Source of the DNA: Sporocytophaga myxococcoides DSM 11118
GTDB lineage: Bacteria; Bacteroidota; Bacteroidia; Cytophagales; Cytophagaceae
DNA: 64,000 bases
Direction: 5' to 3'
Assembly: GCF_000426725.1 (NCBI RefSeq)
Contig: NZ_AUFX01000009.1
Coordinates: 1-64,000 of the forward strand
Below, in pieces: positions 53,587 to 61,821 of the stretch (positions are counted from its first letter, which is position 1; each line of letters opens with the position of its first letter). The notes beneath the pieces are model-generated. The model saw only the letters and a program-made list of their open reading frames with translations, searched no databases and was not told the origin of the DNA. A program made the position numbers and the translations under genes.

Positions 53587-55014
53587 GTGGCAGATTACTT
53601 ACTGGATGACTTCTTTTACCTTTCGGAAGAATGTATGTGCATTACAAGTGGCGACGGATACTTCCAAAAAGTAAATCCCGCTTTTGCAAAAACACTGGGT
53701 TATAATGAAGAAGAAATTTGTACGATGCATTTTTCCTGCTTCATATATCCTGAAGATTTAAAAATCACTTCTAAAATCTATAAAAGCTTCGGACAAGAAG
53801 TTTTCCCTAAAGACCCGCTTGAAATCAGATACCTTGCTAAAAACGGAAGTGTCAAATGGATAAAGTGGAACAAAGTAATAAAGGTCAATGATAATACAGT
53901 TTATGGTATAGGCAGGGATATCACTGAAACTAAAAAGTTTGAATCTGAAATTGAAGACAACAGAAACAAACTATATGAGATCATTGAGTTAGTTCCTCAT
54001 CCCATTTTCCTCAAAGACAATCAAGGCAGGTATATTCTGGTAAACAAGGCCCAGGCTGAACTCTTCTGCACCACCATCCATAACTTACTTGGGAAAGACG
54101 ACAGCCATTTCATCAAGGATGATAACGAGCTGAGAGGCATTCAGGAAAGTGATATTAAAGTAACCCTGCTTAAAGAAATAGTAACACTCCCCGAACAAAA
54201 TATCACCCACCTTGATGGTACTAACAGAATTCTTCATACTACCAAAGTTCCCTTTATCAGTAATTTTGATAAGGAAGTCAATATACTTGGTGTTTCCATT
54301 GATTTAACAGAAGTAAAAAATGCAGAACAAGAGCTTAGAAAAATCAATTTTGAACTGGACAGTTTCGTTTACAGAGCATCTCATGATTTAAGAGCTCCAC
54401 TATGCAGTATTACAGGATTATTAAATCTTATCAAAAGAGAAAAAGATCCTATGATCATCAATGAATGCATCGAACAAGCTAAAAGCAGCGTTAAAAGACT
54501 AGACTCTTTCATTGCAGACCTAACAAATTTCTCTAGGAACAATCGTCTCAGAATCATTTCCTCTCAAATCAACTTTACAGATATTGTTAACGAATGTCTG
54601 GAAAGTCTGAAATTTATGGACAACGCAGACAGGATTAAAATTGAGCTGAGCACTGAAGAATACTACGAATTCTATAATGACGAAAACAGATTGAAAATCA
54701 TTTTTATGAACCTGATATCCAATGCTATCAAATACCATACACTGGAGCAACATAATCCCTTTCTAAAAATTCGGATATCAACTTCTAAAACTGGCGCATC
54801 GATTGAGATAGAAGATAACGGATCAGGAATAGAGCCTTCCTATCATCAGAAAATATTCGAAATGTTTTTCAGAGCTTCAGAAAAATCCTTTGGCAGTGGC
54901 CTTGGTTTATATATAGTAAAGCAAGTTGTAGATAGGCTTAATGGCAAGATATCATTAAAGTCAGAAGTAAACTCCGGAACGACATTCAGCATTATCTTAC
55001 CTAATCAGGATTAA
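53587..55014 (+). CDS. PAS-domain sensor histidine kinase
   Basis: This 475-residue cytoplasmic histidine kinase starts at a GTG. It has two PAS domains (about 10-120 and 125-245). The second ends with a PAC-like segment (FISNFDKEVNILGVSIDLTEVKNAE). The HisKA helix holds RASHDLRAPLCSI with His at about 266. The ATPase domain has the N box (FMNLISNAIKYH), G1 (IEDNGSGI) and G2 (GSGLGLYIVKQV). No membrane segment or receiver is seen, so it senses a cytoplasmic signal and passes phosphate to an unlinked response regulator. It is monocistronic; its stop lies 4 bp from that of the convergent pump gene. Confidence 0.92.
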   Translation: MADYLLDDFFYLSEECMCITSGDGYFQKVNPAFAKTLGYNEEEICTMHFSCFIYPEDLKITSKIYKSFGQEVFPKDPLEIRYLAKNGSVKWIKWNKVIKVNDNTVYGIGRDITETKKFESEIEDNRNKLYEIIELVPHPIFLKDNQGRYILVNKAQAELFCTTIHNLLGKDDSHFIKDDNELRGIQESDIKVTLLKEIVTLPEQNITHLDGTNRILHTTKVPFISNFDKEVNILGVSIDLTEVKNAEQELRKINFELDSFVYRASHDLRAPLCSITGLLNLIKREKDPMIINECIEQAKSSVKRLDSFIADLTNFSRNNRLRIISSQINFTDIVNECLESLKFMDNADRIKIELSTEEYYEFYNDENRLKIIFMNLISNAIKYHTLEQHNPFLKIRISTSKTGASIEIEDNGSGIEPSYHQKIFEMFFRASEKSFGSGLGLYIVKQVVDRLNGKISLKSEVNSGTTFSIILPNQD

Positions 55015-55024
55015 AATTTTAATC
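55009..55024. other. Palindrome holding both converging stop codons
   Basis: GATTAAAATTTTAATC is a perfect 16-bp palindrome. It contains the TAA of the histidine kinase (55012-55014) and the stop of the pump (55019-55021). It is too AT-rich and short of a U-run tail to be a standard terminator. Confidence 0.5.
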
Positions 55025-57709
55025 GATTATTCTTAATAGTCTTTTTAAGAGTTGAATTAAAACTACGGGCACCAGGCTTATCAGAATTATCCCTCCCCAT
55101 ATCTCAATTGAGAGCGGCTTCACTTGTAATATCCTTTGAGCTGCAGGAAGTATTCCAGTAATTGCCAGCATTGAAATACAAAAAAAAAGCGCCATCCATA
55201 CAAATTTATTTCTTGTTATTTCATTCATAAAGAATGAACTCATAGCTGGTGATAAATTAAAGACATGCCAGAGTTGAGACAGGGCCAGTGAATAAAATAC
55301 CATATCCTGTATTATTGCAGGTTCATTTGCATAGTGTTTTTCAAAAAACAATACTCCACAGAGAATAGAACCTGAAATGCATATGCAATAAGCAATAAGA
55401 GATTTCCAGTCCTTACCATCGAGCATTGGAGCTTCAGGATTTCTTGGGGGAAGTTTCATCACATTTCTGTCCCCCTTACCCAGGCCCAGAGCTAATGCGG
55501 GAAATACATCGGTAATTATATTAAGGAACAAAATCTGAAGGGGTAACAATACAATCCTTGGATCTATAAATCCTGAAGCTACCACCAGAACTATTTCACT
55601 GAGATTACATGATAAAAGGAAAATTATAAACTCCCTTATATTCTGAAAAATAACTCTTCCCTGAAAAATAGCTTCAACAATAGAAACAAATGAATCGTCT
55701 TTTAAAACCACATCAGCCGTATCTTTGGCTACCTGAGTACCTCTTGTTCCCATCGCAATTCCAATATCAGCTTTTTTTAATGCAGGAGTATCATTGATGC
55801 CATCTCCAGTCATGGCTACAATATTACCCTCATCCTGATAAAGGCTTACCAGATCAAATTTCTGGGCAGGAGTCACTCTGGCAAATACACGAGTATTCAT
55901 TACACGTTCTTTGTCACGGCCATATATATCAAGTTCATGAAGTTGAGCACCTGTCATAAGTGAATTTGCTTCTTCCTCATCCTCTACGATGCCAATTTTT
56001 CGGGCTATGGTAAAACCTGTTTTAGGATGGTCACCGGTAACCATAATGACTTTTACTCCTGCAGTCTTACAACTCTCCATTGCAAAACCTATATCATGCC
56101 TGGGTGGATCCAGAAAACCAACCAAGCCGATAAAAGTAAGATCCTTAAGATACTCTTGCTCCTCCTCCGTCTGATGTTTTATTGCAAAAGCAAGTACCCT
56201 CAACCCCATCGATGAGATCCTTTCAGCCTCCTTATGCACGAGCTTGACAAAAGAACCATCCAAAGGCAACACTTCGGACTCTTTACGATATCTGCTGCAT
56301 TTGGAAAGGATTGCTTCAACAGAGCCTTTTGAAGCTACGATAAACTCATCCCTGAATCTGACCATTACAGCCATCATCTTTGTATCTGAGCTAAAAGGTT
56401 TTTCATCAACTCTTATATATTCATCTTTCAGATTATGAGTATCAATTCCGCCGGAATATGCCAATTTCAGCAAAGCTATTTCTATAGGGTCACCAATAGC
56501 TTTTCCGGTAGACAAGCCAAGCGTAGCATTATTACACAGTGCTGAGATTAAATACAACTCATGCAAAGCATTTTCAACATCTGTTACATCATTATTAAGA
56601 AAAATATTTTTACGTTTATCAAAATCACTTTTCAATTCAAAAGTCTTGTGGGGAAAAGCTATTAAATTTACCTCCATCACATTCTCAGTAAGCGTACCTG
56701 TCTTGTCGGTGAATATGATATTTGTTCCACCTAACGTTTCAACTGAATAAAGTTTTTTTATTATAGCATTTCTTTTTGCCAGTCTAAGCATTCCATAGGC
56801 AAGAGCGATTGTAGAAACAATTGGAAGCCCTTCAGGAATAGCAGCAACTGCAAGAGCAATAGCAGTTTCCACAATTGTATAAATTTCCTGCTTTCTTAAA
56901 AGGCCAGCTATGATAAAGATACAAGCCATAGCTGCTGTAATCCAGATAAGAGTTTTAGTAAGTTTTCCCAGCTTCTCATCAAGTGGAGTTGATACATTTT
57001 CTGCACTCTGAGTCATCGTTGAAATTTTACCAAGCTCGGTATGCAAACCAGTAGCAGTCACTAAAAAATAACCGTTTCCTTTTATAACAGAAGTGCCTTT
57101 ATAGACCATGTTAGTTCTGTCAGCCAGAGTAGTTGATTCGGGAAGAGATTCACATATCTTATCCACCGGAAGAGATTCACCGGTAAGCGGAGATTCGTTA
57201 ATTTCTAAATTGTTAAGATTTACGAGTCTTCCATCGGCAGGGACCATATCCCCTGCTTTAATATAAACAAGATCACCAATCGCGAGTAAAGCTGAATCAA
57301 TTTCGGTTAATTCAGCTCCCCTGATAACCTTAGCAAGAGAGATTTCAAGACTCCTCAACCCTTCCATTGATTTCCGTGCCTGCAATTCAATAAAAAAACC
57401 AATAAGAGCATTAATAAGGATCACACCACCAATGGCGATAGAGTTGGTGACATCGTGAAAAAAAAGAGAAATGATTGCAGCTCCGGCCAGAAGGTAAGTA
57501 ATTGCATTCTGAAACTGTTCCAGTAAAATTTTTACGGCCGACTTTTCTTTTACATCTGCTAGCTTGTTAGGACCATATTGAACAATTCTGCTATTAGCTT
57601 CATCAGCAGTTAATCCATTCTTAGGATCAGATAATAAAAAATCCATAACCTTTTCTTCAGAAAGGGCATGGAATAAAAGTTCGAATGAAAATCCTGATTT
57701 ATCAAGCAC
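55019..57709 (-). CDS. P-type cation ATPase, Ca2+-ATPase-like
   Basis: This 896-residue P-type ATPase starts at GTG (57709), fitting the family N-terminus (FELLFHALSEEKVMDFLLSDPKNGLT). The A-domain has SPLTGESLPVDK. M4 holds VAAIPEGLPIVSTIALAYG. The phosphorylation site is FTDKTGTLTENVMEV (Asp near residue 334). The N-domain KPFSSDTKMMAV and the hinge TGDGINDTPALKKADIGIAMG are present. M6 has NIITDVFPALALG. PEGLP and NxxTD point to the SERCA/PMR1-type Ca2+ pumps, with Mg2+ or Mn2+ as alternatives. It exports or sequesters the ion across the inner membrane. It is downstream of the small coiled-coil and Usp genes on the same strand. Confidence 0.9.
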   Translation of the reverse strand: MLDKSGFSFELLFHALSEEKVMDFLLSDPKNGLTADEANSRIVQYGPNKLADVKEKSAVKILLEQFQNAITYLLAGAAIISLFFHDVTNSIAIGGVILINALIGFFIELQARKSMEGLRSLEISLAKVIRGAELTEIDSALLAIGDLVYIKAGDMVPADGRLVNLNNLEINESPLTGESLPVDKICESLPESTTLADRTNMVYKGTSVIKGNGYFLVTATGLHTELGKISTMTQSAENVSTPLDEKLGKLTKTLIWITAAMACIFIIAGLLRKQEIYTIVETAIALAVAAIPEGLPIVSTIALAYGMLRLAKRNAIIKKLYSVETLGGTNIIFTDKTGTLTENVMEVNLIAFPHKTFELKSDFDKRKNIFLNNDVTDVENALHELYLISALCNNATLGLSTGKAIGDPIEIALLKLAYSGGIDTHNLKDEYIRVDEKPFSSDTKMMAVMVRFRDEFIVASKGSVEAILSKCSRYRKESEVLPLDGSFVKLVHKEAERISSMGLRVLAFAIKHQTEEEQEYLKDLTFIGLVGFLDPPRHDIGFAMESCKTAGVKVIMVTGDHPKTGFTIARKIGIVEDEEEANSLMTGAQLHELDIYGRDKERVMNTRVFARVTPAQKFDLVSLYQDEGNIVAMTGDGINDTPALKKADIGIAMGTRGTQVAKDTADVVLKDDSFVSIVEAIFQGRVIFQNIREFIIFLLSCNLSEIVLVVASGFIDPRIVLLPLQILFLNIITDVFPALALGLGKGDRNVMKLPPRNPEAPMLDGKDWKSLIAYCICISGSILCGVLFFEKHYANEPAIIQDMVFYSLALSQLWHVFNLSPAMSSFFMNEITRNKFVWMALFFCISMLAITGILPAAQRILQVKPLSIEIWGGIILISLVPVVLIQLLKRLLRIID

Positions 57710-57783
57710 AAGAAAATATATACAAACTTAAGTTAAAATCAAAAACCTAAGTTTTGTAAACCTTAAAAAGGCATAATATGTTT

Positions 57784-58176
57784 TTACATGTATTTTTCAA
57801 GGAAAGCTCTGAAATCTGCTTTAAGATCATCAAATATTTCATTAAAGCTATCCATTCTCTCTTCCAGATTATAATGTTCATTTGCTGTTCTTTCATCAAC
57901 TGCATTGCTGAAGTCCTTTTCAAATTCAGCCATAACTCTTCCCATGCGATTGATATCATGTTTTAATTTTATAATTTCATCATGTTGTATAAAAAACTTA
58001 TTTTGAAATTGTTCTATCTGAATTTTAACATCAATATCACTATAGTCTGAGGCAATCTCTTCAAGATGTTCCTGAAAAATTTTCAGTTCATCATTGCAAA
58101 ACTCCAGCTTATTCAACCATAACTTTTCGTCAAAATGAAGCCAGGAAACCAATCTTCTTTTTTCGTCCGCTATCAT
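57784..58176 (-). CDS. Hypothetical coiled-coil protein
   Basis: This is a 130-residue protein, almost entirely helical and acidic, with heptad-like patterns (LEFCNDELKIFQEHLEEIASDY, IQIEQFQNKFFIQHDEIIKLKHDIN). No membrane segment is seen. It lies between the Usp gene (5 bp spacing) and the P-type ATPase (74 bp), so all three may form one transcript. No family is recognised. Confidence 0.7.
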   Translation of the reverse strand: MIADEKRRLVSWLHFDEKLWLNKLEFCNDELKIFQEHLEEIASDYSDIDVKIQIEQFQNKFFIQHDEIIKLKHDINRMGRVMAEFEKDFSNAVDERTANEHYNLEERMDSFNEIFDDLKADFRAFLEKYM

Positions 58177-58181
58177 ATTAT

Positions 58182-59036
58182 TTAACCTTTATAATTTTTT
58201 TCATTCAATAAAAACATAGGAACCTCTACTCTATATAAGCTTTTATCAATCATACTTTTGTAAAAAAGCCTTCTAAAGAAAGAAGTGCTGTGTTTCATTA
58301 ATGCAATCATATCCACATCTTCATCCGAAAGAAAGTTTTCAATTGCATCATATCGTTGCTCCGATACAAGCATTTCAAACTTTACCTTTCCGAATTCGTC
58401 AGTTGCTTTTATTTTTTTTCTTAACCTGTCAAAAAGGACAACATCAAGTCTTAAGCTAATGGGATCAGCAACATGAAGCACTGTTACTTTAGCATTAAAG
58501 ATCTTTGCAAAATTCACGACCTCATCAATTGCCAGATGGTCAAAATCACGCAGACCACATGCATATACAATATGGCTGAATCCCTGGAAGGACGCATCTG
58601 CAGGTACAGCAAGTACCGGGCATCTCACATGATCGAGTGTTGAAATTGTAGTACTTCCAATCCATTTTGAAGTAATAGAATTGTCATAAGCTCCCATTAC
58701 TACCAATTCAACATTTTCTCTATGAGCAACTTCTGCTATTTCATTCACAGCTATTCCTGATGAAAACTTATAATCGCATCCTACTCTGCTTCCGTCAAGA
58801 TATTTTTCTGAACTCACGATGTCACATGCTTGACGTAATTTTCCCTTTGCAGAATCCTCCTGATCTTCCAGTATTTCCTCCACCATAAATGTAGGAATAG
58901 TAGGCTCCATAACTGGCAAGGGCGCTGAATTGAATATAATAACCTCTGATACTGCTTTCCTAGCTATACCTTTGGCAAAATATAATGCATTATTTGAACT
59001 GTCTGAAAAGTCCGAAGCTAGTAGCAACTTATCCAT
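58182..59036 (-). CDS. Universal stress protein, tandem-domain (second in window)
   Basis: This 284-residue protein has two Usp-like halves. The first begins MDKLLLASDFSDSSNNALYFA and has VELVVMGAYDNSITSKWIGSTTISTLDHVRCPVLAVPA. The second half (VYACGLRDFDHLAIDEVVNFAKIF; MIALMKHSTSFFRRLFYKS) is more divergent. It is a paralogue of the Usp at 40365-41216. It is the first gene of the probable operon with the coiled-coil protein and the P-type ATPase, suggesting ion or stress coupling. Confidence 0.9.
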   Translation of the reverse strand: MDKLLLASDFSDSSNNALYFAKGIARKAVSEVIIFNSAPLPVMEPTIPTFMVEEILEDQEDSAKGKLRQACDIVSSEKYLDGSRVGCDYKFSSGIAVNEIAEVAHRENVELVVMGAYDNSITSKWIGSTTISTLDHVRCPVLAVPADASFQGFSHIVYACGLRDFDHLAIDEVVNFAKIFNAKVTVLHVADPISLRLDVVLFDRLRKKIKATDEFGKVKFEMLVSEQRYDAIENFLSDEDVDMIALMKHSTSFFRRLFYKSMIDKSLYRVEVPMFLLNEKNYKG

Positions 59037-59108
59037 ATCTTCTACCTTTATTTGATAACATTAAAAGACAGAAGATTAATTCGAATGATTGTAAATGAGA
59101 ATTTGACT

Positions 59109-60056
59109 TCAGTTTTTCAACTCGATGTTCTGAAAATATTCCGCAATTAAGTCGCAGACGATTTTGAAATTCATTGGCAGTAGTTTCTCAATATATGGAT
59201 GCTTACCTCCAAAAGTATGATCCGCATTTTCAATAACTTTTAATTCAGCAATGGGATTGCTATTTTTTAAAGCAAAAGCATGATCGATAGGCACAGTTAA
59301 ATCAGATGTTCCGTGAATAATTAGGAGATGTTTTAATTTTGAAGCAGCAGATATAACATCAAGTCTTGATTTATTTGCAAGATAAGATTCCAGAAACTGA
59401 GGGTAAAGAGGCATTTTTTGACCCGTTCTTGCATTGTCTACAAATACCGTTTCTCCTTTTTTCCATACATCAATATCCCTATCATGGAGAAATTTCTTTA
59501 GATCAGCAACTCCTGCCAGTGATATCACAGCCTGTACTCTCTTATCTTCTGATCCTTTCAAAATTGCTATTGACCCACCTCTGCTATGCCCTATCAGTAT
59601 CAGTTTCCGCTTATCCCACTCTCTTGAAGGAATAATTTCATCTTCAAAGATCTGATCTATCATAGCCTGAACATCTTCAAGTTCAATGATAAAATTATTC
59701 CTTCCAAACCTATCAAGGTCATTAAATTCCAATGGACTATCAAGGGTTGTTCCATTATGTGAAAAATTCATTTTGATAAATACATAATTCAATTGAGTAA
59801 AATACTCCATCATCAGATCAAAATTTCCCCAATCCTTAAACCCTTTAAACCCATGTAAAAATATAATCAGAGGTTTTTCAATTCCATCTGCAGTATAGGA
59901 TAGATCATATAATAGCTTTCTGTTATGACTTTCCAAAGCCAATTGTCTGTTTTTAAGTAAAATATGTTTTGCCATAATTGCTTCGTCTAAACCTCGTGAT
60001 AAACTACTGAAAACCAATACCGATAAAATCAATAAAAACCTCTGTATTATAAACAT
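59109..60056 (-). CDS. Alpha/beta hydrolase
   Basis: This 315-residue alpha/beta hydrolase may start at the ATG at 60056, which opens a signal-like hydrophobic segment (RFLLILSVLVFSSLSRG). The ATG at 59975 (MAKHILLKNRQLALESHN) would give a cytoplasmic protein; I cannot decide. HGFKGFKDWGNF is the oxyanion region. GHSRGGSIAI holds the nucleophile Ser, HGTSDLTVP the acid Asp and NADHTFGGKHPY the His. The order and spacing fit a serine esterase or lipase-type hydrolase of the dienelactone-hydrolase/prolyl-oligopeptidase-like group. It is divergent from the polyprenyl synthase gene. Confidence 0.85.
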   Translation of the reverse strand: MFIIQRFLLILSVLVFSSLSRGLDEAIMAKHILLKNRQLALESHNRKLLYDLSYTADGIEKPLIIFLHGFKGFKDWGNFDLMMEYFTQLNYVFIKMNFSHNGTTLDSPLEFNDLDRFGRNNFIIELEDVQAMIDQIFEDEIIPSREWDKRKLILIGHSRGGSIAILKGSEDKRVQAVISLAGVADLKKFLHDRDIDVWKKGETVFVDNARTGQKMPLYPQFLESYLANKSRLDVISAASKLKHLLIIHGTSDLTVPIDHAFALKNSNPIAELKVIENADHTFGGKHPYIEKLLPMNFKIVCDLIAEYFQNIELKN

Positions 60057-60096
60057 ATTTTTAAATGAATAAAATAAGATTTTTAAAGGTCAGCCC

Positions 60097-60128
60097 TTTG
60101 GAAACAGTATAAATAGATTGTAATATTG
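60097..60128 (+). promoter_or_regulatory. Candidate promoter for the polyprenyl synthase gene
   Basis: TTTG (60097-60100), then 20 nt, then TAATATTG (60121-60128; one mismatch to TAnnTTTG). The ATG follows at 60133, so a start at the usual distance would give a leaderless or near-leaderless mRNA. The match is imperfect. Confidence 0.3.
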
Positions 60129-60132
60129 TACC

Positions 60133-61110
60133 ATGGCTGTCAGTATTAAAGAAATACAAGCTCCGATTGAAGACGAAATAAAGGATTTTGAAAAGAAATT
60201 CAGAGATTCTATGAAAAGCAATGTAGTGTTGCTCGACAGAATCATGACTTATATCGTTAAAAGAAAGGGGAAACAACTTAGGCCGATGTTTGTATTTCTA
60301 ATGGCCAAAACATGTGGAGGAATAAGTGAATCTACCTATAGGGGTGCAGCACTAATTGAACTGCTCCATACTGCCACACTTGTTCATGACGACGTGGTGG
60401 ACGATGCTAACTATAGACGCGGATTCTTTTCCATAAATGCCCTTTGGAAAAACAAAATAGCAGTTCTCGTCGGTGACTACCTGCTTTCCAAAGGACTGCT
60501 CCTCTCTCTTCAGAATGATGATTTCAGCATACTTAAAATAGTTTCCAATGCAGTAAAGGAAATGAGTGAAGGTGAGTTGCTTCAAATAGAAAAAGCAAGA
60601 AATCTTGACATTACAGAAGAAGTATACTTTGAAATTATCCGTCAGAAAACTGCATCTCTTATAGCTTCCTGTTGTGCTGTTGGCGCCGCCTCTTCTGGTA
60701 TAGATACAGGTGCTATAGAAAATGCCAGACTTTTTGGAGAAAAAGTTGGAATGGCATTTCAGATAAAAGACGATCTCTTTGACTATAATACCGAAGCTGT
60801 TATAGGTAAACCTATAGGCATTGATATAAAAGAAAGAAAAATGACCCTTCCTCTCATCTTTGCTCTCAACAAAGCCAGCTGGTGGGAAAAAAGGAAAATC
60901 ATTAACATCGTTAAAAATCAAAACGATAATCCTAAAAAAGTTGCTGAAGTAATTCAATTTGTGAAAAATTCCGGAGGTATTGCCTATGCCACGGAAATTA
61001 TGAATTCTTATATGAATCAGGCAAACTCCATCCTAGAGACATTTCCTTCCTCTCCTTACAAACAATCCCTTCTACAGTTGGTTAAATATACAATAGAGAG
61101 AGACAAATAA
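60133..61110 (+). CDS. Long-chain polyprenyl diphosphate synthase (trans-isoprenyl)
   Basis: This 325-residue enzyme has both Asp-rich motifs of trans-isoprenyl diphosphate synthases: LLHTATLVHDDVVDDANYRRG (DDxxD, about residues 84-89) and FQIKDDLFDYN. KGKQLRPMFVFLMAK is the upstream substrate-binding region. It condenses IPP onto an allylic diphosphate to make the side chain of quinones (octaprenyl or heptaprenyl length cannot be read). Cytoplasmic. It is 37 bp before the basic small protein. Confidence 0.93.
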   Translation: MAVSIKEIQAPIEDEIKDFEKKFRDSMKSNVVLLDRIMTYIVKRKGKQLRPMFVFLMAKTCGGISESTYRGAALIELLHTATLVHDDVVDDANYRRGFFSINALWKNKIAVLVGDYLLSKGLLLSLQNDDFSILKIVSNAVKEMSEGELLQIEKARNLDITEEVYFEIIRQKTASLIASCCAVGAASSGIDTGAIENARLFGEKVGMAFQIKDDLFDYNTEAVIGKPIGIDIKERKMTLPLIFALNKASWWEKRKIINIVKNQNDNPKKVAEVIQFVKNSGGIAYATEIMNSYMNQANSILETFPSSPYKQSLLQLVKYTIERDK

Positions 61111-61147
61111 TTTCTCTTATTGAATTTAAACTAATTGGGAAGAAATC

Positions 61148-61642
61148 ATGAGAAGTAGTGCATTAACTTTAAAATCTGTCAGAAAGAATGCTTACAGGTA
61201 TACAGAAAGCATAGGAGATTCAGCAAAAAAATTTGCTAAATCAGTGAAAAAATCTTTCGCCAAAATTGATTGGGAAGGAATGGGGAAGGAAACCAAAAAG
61301 CAAGTAAATTTCCTTTCTAAAAGAGGGCAAAGATTAATACTTCAGGCTAAAAAGTCAGTGAGATTAACCGCCAGAAAATTAAGAAGAAAAGCGTGGTATA
61401 GAGAATTTAAGAGAGGAGTATTCTTTCCTAAAAGAGCCAGAATCCTAAGAAACCTGGCAATTTTAAACGGAAGATATCTTCAACTTTTAATAAATCAAAA
61501 AATCAGAAGAGTAAATAATTCGTTTACTTCTGACTATCCTGCTTTAAGAAACTTTGCGGATGACACTTTAGCCATCACAAAGTTTTTCTTTGGAACACAA
61601 ATTCCAAGATATACAGGACTAGCCCTGGAGAGAGTGAGATAA
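61148..61642 (+). CDS. Very basic hypothetical protein
   Basis: This 164-residue protein has about 41 Lys or Arg and only about 10 Asp or Glu. No signal or membrane segment is seen. The middle (RGQRLILQAKKSVRLTARKLRRKAWYREFKRGVFFPKRARILRNL) is helical and positively charged, suggesting nucleic-acid or acidic-membrane binding. No family recognised. It is downstream of the polyprenyl synthase by 37 bp and may be in the same transcript. Confidence 0.75.
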   Translation: MRSSALTLKSVRKNAYRYTESIGDSAKKFAKSVKKSFAKIDWEGMGKETKKQVNFLSKRGQRLILQAKKSVRLTARKLRRKAWYREFKRGVFFPKRARILRNLAILNGRYLQLLINQKIRRVNNSFTSDYPALRNFADDTLAITKFFFGTQIPRYTGLALERVR

Positions 61643-61665
61643 AACCTAAGCAGCATTTGTGTCTG

Positions 61666-61695
61666 AAAGAGGCTATTAAATATAGCCTCTTTTTT
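61666..61695 (+). terminator. Intrinsic terminator after the basic protein gene
   Basis: A perfect 11-bp stem AAAGAGGCTAT / ATAGCCTCTTT (61666-61676, 61682-61692) with a TAAAT loop runs straight into TTTATTTTC, the first unit of the 12-bp tandem repeat. Confidence 0.8.
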
Positions 61696-61737
61696 ATTTT
61701 CTTTTTTATTTTCTTTTTTATTTTCTTTTTTATTTAC
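61690..61737. repeat. Tandem 12-bp repeat (TTTTTTATTTTC, four copies)
   Basis: Units lie at 61690-61701, 61702-61713, 61714-61725 and 61726-61737. The first three are identical and the last ends TTTAC. The run starts inside the U tract of the terminator and lies 85 bp upstream of the sialate esterase start. Twelve is a multiple of three, so copy-number change keeps any reading frame. Confidence 0.8.
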
Positions 61738-61821
61738 TGTAATTATTCAGTTACCGACGCTAATTTCCTTACAGACTTTTTTATATATTTAAAATCCTAC
61801 AAATCAACCAGTTTTTTATCA

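Noticed and set aside
60352-60957. 201-codon ORF opposite the polyprenyl synthase
   Set aside because: It is antisense to a gene with complete catalytic motifs.
61657-61821. N-terminal extension of the sialate esterase through FFIF repeats
   Set aside because: The extension is a translation of the 12-bp tandem repeat and terminator; the signal peptide begins at 61822.
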